From: Vineibacter terrae
GTDB lineage: Bacteria; Pseudomonadota; Alphaproteobacteria; Reyranellales; Reyranellaceae
Assembly (NCBI RefSeq): GCF_008039615.1
Contig: NZ_VDUZ01000033.1
Location: 44,328 to 108,327 of the forward strand
DNA length: 64,000 bases
Direction of reading: 5' to 3'
A program made the position numbers and the translations under genes. Under the pieces are notes generated by a model. The model was not told where the DNA came from and made no database searches. It saw only the letters and a list, made by a program, of their open reading frames with translations. This document shows positions 30,662 through 38,494 of this stretch, piece by piece. The number at the start of each line of letters is the position of its first letter. Position 1 is the stretch's first letter.

Positions 30662-32374
30662 ATGCGGATGCAGCCCATGGTCATCGGCCACCACTGCATG
30701 GCATCAGCCGGCCAGTATCTCGCCACCGAAGCGGCGCATGCGGTCCTGCGCGCCGGCGGCAACGCGATCGACGCCGGCGTCGCCGGCGGCATCGCGCTCG
30801 GCGTCGTGCACAGCGACCAGGTCCAGTTCTCCGGCGTCGCGCCGATGCTGATCTACCTGGCCGACCGCGACGAGACTGTGTCGATCGCCGGGCTGGGCTG
30901 GTGGCCCAGGGCGCTGAACGTCGAGACGTTCATTCGCGACCATAACGGCACGATTCCCATGGGCATCCTTCGCACCGTGGTTCCGGCGGCACCCGACGCC
31001 TGGATCCTGGCGCTGCAACGCTACGGCACCATGAGCTTCGGCGAGGTTGCGGCGTCGGCCATCCGCTATGCGCGCGACGGCTTTCCGGTGCATGCCGTCA
31101 TGGCGACGTTCCTGCAGGACAAGGTCGAGGATTACCGGCGCTGGCCGCAGAACACGTCGATCTGGCATCGCGACGACGCACCGCTGCGCGAAGGCGACCG
31201 GCTGGTGCAGGCTGATCTCGGCCGCACGATACAGTTCATGGCCGACCAGGAAAAAGCAGCGGCGGGCAGGGGCCGCGATGCCGGTCTGACGGCGGCCCGC
31301 GACGCCTTCTATCGCGGCGACATCGCCCGGACGATCGTGAAATATCACCGCGAGAATGGCGGCTTGCTGACGCAGCAGGATCTCGCCGAATACCGCTCCG
31401 AGATCGAGAAGCCGCTGCGCTACACCTTCAAGGGCACCGACGTGTTGAGCTGCGGTCCCTGGTGCCAGGGGCCGGTGCTGCTGCAGATGCTGTCGATGCT
31501 GAACGAGGTCGACCTCAAGGCGCTGGGCCACAATTCGAAGGCGTATATCCATCTCCTGGCCGAGGTCATGAACCTCTGCTTTGCCGACCGCGAGCGCTAC
31601 TATGGCGATCCACGCTTCGTCGACGTTCCCATGGAAACGTTGTTGTCGCGTGCCTATGCGCAGGAGCGGCTGAAGACGATCCGGAGCGATCGCGCCTTCG
31701 GCGAAATGCCGCCTCCCGGTCCTGTCGCCGGCCATCGCGCGGGCCGCACCGGCAGGCCGTCGGTTGCCGTCGGCGAGCCGGGACTGCCGGGCGACACCTC
31801 CTATGTCTGCGTGGTCGATTCGCCGGGCAACGCCTTTTCGGCGACGCCCAGCGACGTGTCCTGGGAAGGGCCTGTCATTCCCGGACTGGGGTTCTGCCCG
31901 TCATCGCGCGGGTCGCAGTCCTGGGGCGATCCTGCCCATGCCTCCGTCGTCGCGCCGGGCAAGCGGCCGCGGCTGACGCCCAATCCGGCGATGGCGATGC
32001 GCAAGGGCGAATTCCTCATGCCGTTCGGCTCGCCGGGCGGTGACCTGCAGCCGCAGGGCATGCTGCAGGCGCTGATCAATCATCTGGTCTTCGGCATGGA
32101 TATCCAGCAAGCGGTCGAGGCGCCGCGCTTCGTGACCCGCAACTTCCCCGACAGCTTCGAGCCGCACACCTATTATCCCGGCCGCCTCGATCTCGAGCAG
32201 GCGATTGGCCGGCCGACGGGCGATGCCCTGGCCGCCATCGGCCACAAGGTGAATTGGCTCCCCGACCTCTCGCTGAGGACCGCAGGAGTCTGCGCCGTCT
32301 CCGCCGACCTCAAGGGCGGCAAGCTCTACGGCGCGGCGGATCCGCGCCGTACCGGCCGGGCGATGGGCTGGTAA
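30662..32374 (+). CDS. gamma-glutamyltransferase family protein
   Basis: A 570-residue Ntn-hydrolase with the family blocks SAGQYLATEAAHAVLRAGGNA, DAGVAGGIALGVVH, the autocleavage Thr in LPGDTSYVCVVD (Thr379), FSATPSDVSWEG in part, and LTPNPAMAMRKGEFLMPFGSPGGD. The proenzyme would split before Thr379 to free the nucleophile. There is no signal peptide, so it differs from periplasmic GGT and resembles cytoplasmic GGT-like acylases. The start is ATG 30662 with GGGAGAGCC upstream. The 240 bp before it hold no gene. A hairpin follows its stop. Confidence 0.9.
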   Translation: MRMQPMVIGHHCMASAGQYLATEAAHAVLRAGGNAIDAGVAGGIALGVVHSDQVQFSGVAPMLIYLADRDETVSIAGLGWWPRALNVETFIRDHNGTIPMGILRTVVPAAPDAWILALQRYGTMSFGEVAASAIRYARDGFPVHAVMATFLQDKVEDYRRWPQNTSIWHRDDAPLREGDRLVQADLGRTIQFMADQEKAAAGRGRDAGLTAARDAFYRGDIARTIVKYHRENGGLLTQQDLAEYRSEIEKPLRYTFKGTDVLSCGPWCQGPVLLQMLSMLNEVDLKALGHNSKAYIHLLAEVMNLCFADRERYYGDPRFVDVPMETLLSRAYAQERLKTIRSDRAFGEMPPPGPVAGHRAGRTGRPSVAVGEPGLPGDTSYVCVVDSPGNAFSATPSDVSWEGPVIPGLGFCPSSRGSQSWGDPAHASVVAPGKRPRLTPNPAMAMRKGEFLMPFGSPGGDLQPQGMLQALINHLVFGMDIQQAVEAPRFVTRNFPDSFEPHTYYPGRLDLEQAIGRPTGDALAAIGHKVNWLPDLSLRTAGVCAVSADLKGGKLYGAADPRRTGRAMGW

Positions 32375-32383
32375 CGATTTGCC

Positions 32384-32464
32384 TTCATGGGGAGCTTGTC
32401 GAGCCCTGAAGGCCCAGGGCAGGCGATGGTGCGGAGCTTCTTGGTTCGACAAGCTCACCATGAA
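32384..32464. terminator. inverted repeat between GGT and thioesterase genes
   Basis: TTCATGGGGAGCTTGTCGA (32384-32402) and TTCGACAAGCTCACCATGAA (32445-32464) pair with one mismatch around a 42-bp centre. It sits between two convergent stops and could terminate both. The core resembles dispersed CTTCGACAAGCTC repeats. Confidence 0.6.
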
Positions 32465-32482
32465 GCGTTCTCTACGTTGCAG

Positions 32483-32875
32483 TCAGGCTCCTGAAGAGTT
32501 CCCGGTCGCGCAATCCTTTTTCTGCACCTGAATGATCGCTCGACGATGGGTGCCGTCGCCGACCTTCTTGTCCTCGTCGTGCGCCTCGATCTTGAAGCGA
32601 AGCTTGCGGCCGTCAACCTCCAGGAGTTCGGCTTTGACCGTGACCTTCTGGCCCTTGGGCGTGGCGCCGAAATGCTTGACGTTGACCTCGAAGCCGACCG
32701 TCGTCTGACCCTCGGGGAGATGGGCCTGCACTGCCTGGATGGCCGCGCGTTCCATCAGGCCGATCATCGATGGCGTCGACAGCACACCGTCGCCGCCCAT
32801 GTGCTTGACCACCAGCGTGTCGTCGACTGCCGTGATGATCTCCGCCATCAGACCAGGGGTCAGCTCGCTCGCCAT
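32483..32875 (-). CDS. FlK-like thioesterase (hotdog fold)
   Basis: A 130-residue hotdog-fold protein: VDDTLVVKHMGGDGVLSTPSMIGLMERAAIQAV in parts, then GQTTVGFEVNVKHFGATPKGQ and KLRFKIEAHDEDKKVGDGTHRRAII. This is the pattern of fluoroacetyl-CoA thioesterase-like proteins, with Thr/Ser, Glu and His candidates in TPS, MERA and GTHRR. They cleave small acyl-CoA; fluoroacetate activity itself is not implied. ATG at 32875 with AGGGAGAGGAGAACGCACC upstream. The C-terminal 10 residues are a loose polar tail. Confidence 0.88.
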   Translation of the reverse strand: MASELTPGLMAEIITAVDDTLVVKHMGGDGVLSTPSMIGLMERAAIQAVQAHLPEGQTTVGFEVNVKHFGATPKGQKVTVKAELLEVDGRKLRFKIEAHDEDKKVGDGTHRRAIIQVQKKDCATGNSSGA

Positions 32876-33161
32876 GGTGCGTTCTCCTCTCCCTAGAAAA
32901 AGACATACGACCGTACCACGACGTTCTTGTGGCAGCGAGCATCGGCGGGCGCGGTCGAGACGTCGACACCCATTTCAGAGAGGAACTTCGCATTGCCGGG
33001 GGCGATGCGTTTACCCTCGACGTTCCCGAGCGCCCCCTTTCCTCTTGTTCGGTCCGGCTGGGCAGAGGATTTTCGCGCGCTACCAGGGGACGCACGAACT
33101 CAAGTCGCAGCTTTGATTTATCGCAAAGTCAGGATCTCCAGCGTCCGCCATACTTTTTGAT

Positions 33162-33611
33162 ATGATCAACCCCATGCCTCTTAGGCGCCGACTGGCAGGA
33201 ATGATCTGGGCAGCGATGTTTGTGATCGCGGCGCAGCTCTTCGCCGGCTCCGCGCCCGCGCATGCGGGCCACTCCCATGGCCAGACAACGGCTCCACAGT
33301 CCTCCGCAGCTCACCTTTCCGATCACGTCTCGCCTCCTGCTCCTTCCACCTTACAGGTGGCAGGGTTGGAGCACGGTGATCTATCTCTGAGCGCGCCGGA
33401 GGGCGCGGACATGCCTGTCGTTCCCCAGTCCCGCGGATGTACGGGCGGCTGTTGCGGAAGCGGCCTCGGCTGCTGCGGGGCGGTGCTCGCTGTAGCTCCG
33501 AGCCCGACCCCGGACGAAGGGCCGCAGAAGGAAGCGGTCTCCGTCGCGTTTGACAGCCGGTCGGGCATATATCCCGAAACGCTAAGACGCCCTCCCAGAA
33601 CCCGCGCGTAA
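33162..33611 (+). CDS. exported His/Cys-rich protein of a copper island
   Basis: A 149-residue protein with an N-terminal signal peptide (MIWAAMFVIAAQLFAGSAPA, then HAGHSHGQ). The mature part has a His-rich start and a GCTGGCCGSGLGCCG cluster (about 92-106) that could bind soft metals such as Cu(I). I do not recognise a family. Three further metal-type genes follow on the same strand, so a periplasmic metal-binding role is likely. Start at 33162 or 33174; the longer is listed. The 286 bp before the gene contain no supported gene. Confidence 0.6.
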   Translation: MINPMPLRRRLAGMIWAAMFVIAAQLFAGSAPAHAGHSHGQTTAPQSSAAHLSDHVSPPAPSTLQVAGLEHGDLSLSAPEGADMPVVPQSRGCTGGCCGSGLGCCGAVLAVAPSPTPDEGPQKEAVSVAFDSRSGIYPETLRRPPRTRA

Positions 33612-33689
33612 CGTGAGCTCGCGCGACTGCGCGAGCGGTTGGTGGCAATCCTGCCGTCGGCTCGACGCGTATTGCGAGGCTTTTCTGTC

Positions 33690-34073
33690 ATGCGACTCGG
33701 TCGTTCACTCGTGCTGATCACAGCAGTTATCCTGCTCGCTACGAGCAACGCGCGAGCACCGGCTCACGGCGACCACGATCGCGACGGTTCGGCAAAGTCT
33801 GTCATGGCTCCGGCACTGCCAGACGCAGAGACCTCCTTGGATACTTTCGAACCGGTGGCAATCGCGAGGGCCGGAGAGCTTGGGATTTACCTCGACCGGT
33901 TCGCAGCGAATGAAGCTGTTCCGGACCCCTTGTGGTCGGCGAAACCCCGCAAGGCAGTGTCGAAGCCATCTGCCGTTTCGATCCCGAGTGAGCCGAAGAG
34001 CGCCGTGCAGATCACGACCCCGATGGGTAGCGCGGTGCAAGAAAAGTTCAACGGAAGAGGAGCTCTGTCATGA
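33690..34073 (+). CDS. hypothetical exported protein of a copper island
   Basis: A 127-residue protein with a signal peptide (MRLGRSLVLITAVILLATSN, then ARAPAHGDHD). The mature part has a short His/Asp segment and a Ser/Pro/Lys-rich C-terminal half. Its ATPMGSAV-like end resembles short linkers before RND-adaptor proteins, but I see no adaptor domain. The stop overlaps the ATG of the DUF305 gene, so both are translated together. Function unknown; probably metal-linked by context. Confidence 0.5.
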   Translation: MRLGRSLVLITAVILLATSNARAPAHGDHDRDGSAKSVMAPALPDAETSLDTFEPVAIARAGELGIYLDRFAANEAVPDPLWSAKPRKAVSKPSAVSIPSEPKSAVQITTPMGSAVQEKFNGRGALS

Positions 34074-34684
34074 AAACGCGTATTCTCCTTTCTGCCGCCG
34101 GCCTTCTCATCCTATCGGTCGGAGCCATCGCTCAGACGCAGCAGCCGGATCACCAGGAACATCATCCTCCGGGATCGCCGCAGACCCAGGCGGCACCGCC
34201 GGCTCCGCCCGCCGCGCCTCCGGCACCTCCGTCGGCGGCAACTCCGGGCCAAGGTCAAATGCCCATGGGTCAGATGCCTGCGAGGCAAATGATGCAGGGG
34301 ATGCCTGAACAGTGCCGAGCAATGATGCAGAACATGCCCGAGAATTGCATGTCGATGATGCGGCAGATGATGCAGGGCCGCATGGGCATGACGCCTGACG
34401 GCATGCAAACACAGCCCGTCAATCAGTCGGCTGCGACAAAGGCCTATATGGAGGCGGCCGAGCGCATGCACGGCCCAATGATGGAGGGCATCCAGGCGAG
34501 TGATCCGGATGTTGCATTCGTCCGAGGGATGATTGCGCATCACCAAGGCGCGATCGATATGGCGAAGGTCGTCTTGCAATACGGGAAAGACGGTCAAACG
34601 AAGAAGTGGGCCAACGACGTCATTCGCGAGCAGCAGCGCGAAATCACCGAGATGCAGGAGTGGCTCAAGAAAAATGCCCGCTGA
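34070..34684 (+). CDS. DUF305 family exported protein, Met/His-rich
   Basis: A 204-residue protein. A signal peptide (MKTRILLSAAGLLILSVGAI) is followed by a Pro/Ala linker and a Met-rich region (QMPMGQMPARQMMQGMPEQC and RAMMQNMPENCMSMMRQM in pieces), which is typical of periplasmic copper-binding proteins. The C-terminal DUF305 domain (about 120-204) has VAFVRGMIAHHQGAIDMAKV, with the conserved HH pair. DUF305 proteins lie with copper and other metal resistance genes. The ATG overlaps the upstream stop (ATGA). Confidence 0.88.
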   Translation: MKTRILLSAAGLLILSVGAIAQTQQPDHQEHHPPGSPQTQAAPPAPPAAPPAPPSAATPGQGQMPMGQMPARQMMQGMPEQCRAMMQNMPENCMSMMRQMMQGRMGMTPDGMQTQPVNQSAATKAYMEAAERMHGPMMEGIQASDPDVAFVRGMIAHHQGAIDMAKVVLQYGKDGQTKKWANDVIREQQREITEMQEWLKKNAR

Positions 34685-34847
34685 GGGCAATCGGGCTGCC
34701 CGGCTTGCTCCGACCAGCCCACGAGCTCGGCATGAGCATGTACGAGCATGAAACCTACTTTTGGCCTCAATCGCTGCGGCGCTGTTTGGTCAGAAGTTCG
34801 CAACTCGCCGACTGCCCAAGACACCTCGAATCCGCGGAGATATTCAG

Positions 34848-35087
34848 ATGAGCAACTTGCGTGAATTTCTAGGCTCCAAGCGTGGATTGGCCGTGTGCCT
34901 GGTCCTGGCGGCGCTAGGCGCATATCTTCTCTGGTCTCACACCGGGCATGTGCTCTCCGCACTGCCGTACGTCATCCTCCTTGCCTGCCCCTTGCTTCAT
35001 CTGTTCGGCCATGGGCACGGGCATGGAAGCCGGCATGCTCATGCTGATCATGACCCACAAGATTCCAGAAAGAGACCTGCGCCGTAA
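34848..35087 (+). CDS. DUF2933 small membrane protein with His-rich tail
   Basis: A 79-residue protein: KRGLAVCLVLAALGAYLLWS, then HVLSALPYVILLACPLLHLF as two membrane segments, and a FGHGHGHGSRHAHADHD tail. This is the DUF2933 pattern found in copper/mercury resistance islands. The tail probably binds metal ions near the membrane. ATG at 34848 follows CGGAGATATTCAG. The P-type ATPase remnant starts 4 bp past its stop, which suggests that a deletion has joined the two. Confidence 0.8.
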   Translation: MSNLREFLGSKRGLAVCLVLAALGAYLLWSHTGHVLSALPYVILLACPLLHLFGHGHGHGSRHAHADHDPQDSRKRPAP

Positions 35088-35090
35088 TGA

Positions 35091-36329
35091 TCGAGCGGTG
35101 GTGCACCTAAGAAGTCAAATGCCGGTCAGGTTCGGGTCGCGGAACTCATTTCTCTCATAGCGCTCGGCGTCGGCGTGCTGACTTTCATTGCCTGGCTGAT
35201 TCTCGGGGCCGAGCCGGCATATGCCGTGGAGAGACTCGTCACGGTCCTAGTCATCGCGTGTCCGCACGCACTCGGACTTGCTGTCCCGCTGGTGATCGCG
35301 ATCTCCACGACGATCGGTGCCCGCAATGGCCTCCTCGTTCGAGATCGCCGAGGCCTGGAAGAGGCACGTTTGCTCGACGCAGTGGTTTTCGACAAGACGG
35401 GCACGCTCACGCTTGGGGAACACCGTGTCGTCGGGATGCGTGCAGCCAAAGGTGTCCGAGAAGATGAAGCTTTGCGCCTCGCTGCTGGCATCGAGCGGGA
35501 CGCCGAACATCCGGTCGCCAAAGCCATCGTGGCCAGCGCGACCGAACGGGGCCTCACCGTCCCGCGCGTCACCGGCTTTGAGGTTCTCCCGGTCCGTGGG
35601 GTACAGGCCGACTTTGGCGGGCGTCAGCTAGCGGTTGGTGGCCAAAATCTAATACGTGGCGCCCAGATTGCGGTGCCCGCTGAGATCGAATCGTTCAGTA
35701 CCGAAGCAGCCGAACACGCACAGAGCGTCGTTTACCCGGTGGAAAATAGGCAGGCCCTTGCAGCCTTCGCGGTCGCGGATGCAGTACGCCCGGAGTCTGC
35801 GGAAGCGGTACGCCAGCTGCATGCACAAGGCATCGAGGTGGTCATGCTGACCGGCGACGCTCGCGCGGTGGCGGATTCTGTCGGTCGGAAACTGGGGATC
35901 GATACCGTGTTCGCCGAAGTGCTTCCTCAAGATAAGGTCGCCAAGATTCAGGAACTGCAGCAGCACGGTAAACGTGTCGCCATGGTCGGCGACGGTGTGA
36001 ACGACGCGCCGGCGTTGGTGGCGGCTGACGTTGGAATCGCAATCGGCGCTGGGACTGAGGTAGCGGTGGAGGCGGGCGACGTCGTGCTGGTCCGTAGCGA
36101 TCCGCAGGACATGCCCCGCATCATTGCTCTCTCCCGGGCGACCTATCGGAAGATGGTACAGAATCTTTGGTTGGCATCTGGCTACAATATTGTGGCCATT
36201 CCGCTGGCCGCCGGCGTGCTGGCACCGATGGGCATTTTACTTTCGCCTGCTGTTGGAGCCGTGCTGATGTCGGTCAGCACCGTCATCGTTGCCATGAATG
36301 CTCAACTGCTTCGACGAACGGTGCTTTAG
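35091..36329 (+). pseudogene. copB: 5'-truncated CopB-type copper P-type ATPase
   Basis: From a GTG at 35175 the frame encodes 384 residues: the CPH ion-binding motif (Cys29), the phosphorylation motif DKTGT (Asp73), GDGVNDAPALVAADVG and two C-terminal membrane segments. In-frame codons reach back to 35091 (KKSNAGQVRVAELISLIALGVG) and align with the segment just before membrane helix 5 or so. The N-terminal metal-binding region, first four membrane helices and the actuator (TGE) domain are missing; full CopB has over 650 residues. It cannot pump ions. The breakpoint abuts the DUF2933 stop. Confidence 0.85.
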
Positions 36330-36548
36330 CGATGATGGTGACGGACGCGCCGGTGAGCGACTGACCTTGGAGGCGCTGATTGAGCCGGGCGAGCACATCC
36401 TGATCGGCAACGTCAGCGGTCGCGTCCGTTGGCGGCCCTGCTCGTGTGACGATTCCACCTATAAGACCGCCAGAGGGGCTGGCAACGTCTACCTCTCGTC
36501 CGTTGCAGCATCCAGGCGTGCTCGGGCGCTCGCGACATCTCTCTGAAG

Positions 36549-36764
36549 ATGCCCTTCAAAGGGGTTGTGAGCAGGGAGACGCAGCGCTTCGGCGAACTCG
36601 GCATGGCCGAGTGGGTCAACCAGATTGGCAACGTGGTGGCGAAGGTGTCCTATGAAAACGGCGTCCCTATCGTCCGGCTCGATCGGCTCACCTTCGTCGA
36701 CAGGGTCACAAACCCGACAGCTATGCTTCCCCAGGTCCATTGGTCGCGGCACCTCAGCGCGTAG
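36549..36764 (+). CDS. small hypothetical protein, doubtful
   Basis: A 71-residue frame (MPFKGVVSRETQRFGELGMA, then EWVNQIGNVVAKVSYENGVP and IVRLDRLTFVDRVTN). Composition is protein-like, but there is no RBS and no family I know. The region from the ATPase stop (36330) to 36830 otherwise holds nothing I can support, and the frame may be a remnant. Confidence 0.3.
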   Translation: MPFKGVVSRETQRFGELGMAEWVNQIGNVVAKVSYENGVPIVRLDRLTFVDRVTNPTAMLPQVHWSRHLSA

Positions 36765-36831
36765 CGATCGCGATGCGCTTGACTGTCACCCGCCGGCCTT
36801 TTGCCATGACATCGATACGTTGAGCCTGCGC

Positions 36832-37338
36832 CTATCCCCGGATGAGCGCTTTGGCGGGATCACCCGGGTCGTGGCAGCCCTTGGCTTCCGCCACGGTCAA
36901 AGAGCAGAGAGCCGCGGCGTCGGCCACCCAGTCCGGCAGATCGCCACGAGTACCAGGACGGCGCGCGATGCCGACGCGTCGCCGGCCATTGAGGGTCAGG
37001 GATCGGCTTCCGAGGTGTGCGAAGATGGAAAGATGAAGGTAGCGTTCAAGATAGCGTTCAAGATAGGCGCGGGCGACAAAACGGCCGAATAGACCGGACA
37101 GCGCGACCTTGACTTCGCGTGCTTGTCCCAGCGGCTCTTTGAAGATGAAAGGAGTTCCCGGACCGGTCGCGGTTAGCAACGCATCCAGTATGGACCATGC
37201 ACCATAGGCCGCACCGGGTGTCTGAAGCACCTCGCGAATGCCCGCATCCTCGATCTCGGAAGCCTCAAGATCGACCGTTGGTCCAACTACTGGGCCCTGG
37301 TCTGCCGGGTCGAAGCTATGGATGAAGGTCCTCGTCAT
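36832..37338 (-). CDS. hypothetical protein downstream of broken VapC
   Basis: A 168-residue product from ATG 37338 (MTRTFIHSFDPADQGPVVGP), with VLQTPGAAYGAWSILDALL, FGRFVARAYLERYLERYLHL (a duplicated YLER unit), GRRRVGIARRPGTRGDLPDW and a CSLTVAEAKGCHDPGDP tail. The frame is open without a stop back through the VapC remnant to 37629, but the stretch between (Ser/Pro-rich) looks like non-native sequence. No RBS is seen at 37338. I do not recognise the family; AEAKGCHDP faintly recalls a nuclease motif. Confidence 0.45.
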   Translation of the reverse strand: MTRTFIHSFDPADQGPVVGPTVDLEASEIEDAGIREVLQTPGAAYGAWSILDALLTATGPGTPFIFKEPLGQAREVKVALSGLFGRFVARAYLERYLERYLHLSIFAHLGSRSLTLNGRRRVGIARRPGTRGDLPDWVADAAALCSLTVAEAKGCHDPGDPAKALIRG

Positions 37339-37425
37339 AGCGCGCGCGCCGGTTTGAGATGTCGTGTTCGAAGGCGATGGCCATGGCGGTGATTTCGACG
37401 AGCCGGGGTACGGCTTGGTGGTCTT

Positions 37426-37629
37426 CGGGACCGACTTGAAGGGATCCAGGGCCATGGCGCCACGGCCAGACACATGTTTCAGATTGCGGGTCACTAAGAT
37501 CAGTCCGTGAACTCGGGCGGTTGCGACCAGCCCGGTGTCGTCGACGGTATTCAACCAGGCCGCCACGTTCCCGTCCGGTCCGGTCTTGCCGATCTCGCGG
37601 AACACGTTGGTGTCGAGGAGAAATCTCAT
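37426..37629 (-). pseudogene. VapC (PIN-domain) toxin with internal deletion
   Basis: Residues 1-34 (MRFLLDTNVFREIGKTGPDG and NVAAWLNTVDDTGL) are the N-terminal part of a PIN domain with the first catalytic Asp. The next residues (VATARVHGLILVTRNLKHVS, then GAMALDPF) are the C-terminal part. About 70 residues with the middle acidic positions are missing, joined in frame near 37527. PIN toxins need all four acids, so this one should be inactive. The ATG overlaps the antitoxin stop. The frame continues past the domain end to 36832. Confidence 0.75.
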
Positions 37630-38243
37630 TTCTCCTCGTCCAGGACCTCATCCAGCGTTTCGAGGCCGGCGCCCTTGATCGCACGCTTCACTGTACTGGA
37701 TGGGTAGGGCCGGCCTGCCTTCGGGTGGGCGTCTGCGTAAGCCTTCGCAGTAGCCACCGCCGCCTGGGTCAACGAGGGATAGTCTTCACAGATCTGCTCG
37801 GGCGTCATGCCGCCGCCAAGAAGAGCCGCGACACGGTACACTTCGACGTCCGTGCCTTTGAGTATGGCTTCACCATTCTGGCGGAACTCGACCTTCTCAG
37901 CCAACGTCGCCAACTCACGCGCCCGCTTGCGCACTTCGGCTTTCAAATCGTCGATCGCCACGCTGAGCCGACCGAAGCGGACTTCGTGTGCGCGCTCAAC
38001 CGATACGCGTTTCAGGGCGTGATAGAATTCGGTCCGGGCCTTGGGCGTGAGCTCGTCGCGAAGCGTGCGGACCGCGAACAGGTACAGGACGTCGGCCCAC
38101 TCCACTGCGCGCACCGCGCTGCCCGCCTTCTTGACCAGCTTCGCCCGGACGGGACCCTCATCAAGAGCCTTCTTGACCGTCTTGACGGGCTCACGAAGCA
38201 CGAAGGCCACTTCGGCGGCCGTAAAGGCAACGGCGTCAGCCAT
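37626..38243 (-). CDS. DUF433-containing antitoxin of a VapBC-type pair
   Basis: A 205-residue protein. The N-terminal half has a helix-turn-helix-like start (FTAAEVAFVLREPVKTVKKAL) and a WADVLYLFAVRTLRDEL helix. The C-terminal DUF433 domain has ILKGTDVEVYRVAALLGGG, MTPEQICEDYPSLTQAAVAT and a final helix. DUF433 proteins often act as antitoxins beside PIN toxins. Its stop overlaps the start of the broken vapC as ATGA. The antitoxin is intact, and the toxin is not, as expected when the toxin decays first. Confidence 0.85.
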   Translation of the reverse strand: MADAVAFTAAEVAFVLREPVKTVKKALDEGPVRAKLVKKAGSAVRAVEWADVLYLFAVRTLRDELTPKARTEFYHALKRVSVERAHEVRFGRLSVAIDDLKAEVRKRARELATLAEKVEFRQNGEAILKGTDVEVYRVAALLGGGMTPEQICEDYPSLTQAAVATAKAYADAHPKAGRPYPSSTVKRAIKGAGLETLDEVLDEEK

Positions 38244-38494
38244 AGGATATGTCTCCTAATACGACCCCGAAATAGGGTTGAATTAGGATAGATTCAAGTC
38301 TGAACGTCGGAAGCGGCGACTGCTGGTTCGCTCCTCGCCATCCGCAGGTGAACTCTTCGGGAAATTTGTTCTTGATTTGTTCACATTAATATGTAATATG
38401 TCATGTGAATCTGGGCAGTCCTATCGCATCCGACAGCGGGACCGCGATCGCCACCCGACATCCGCACGCATCTGCCGCCGCAGGGAGCGAGGCC

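Noticed and set aside
33162..36329. Complete copper efflux operon
   Set aside because: The only pump gene lacks its N-terminal half, and no RND, multicopper oxidase or regulator gene is present in the window.
36298..36546. 82-codon frame overlapping the end of the copB remnant
   Set aside because: No RBS or family, and it starts inside another gene in a different frame.
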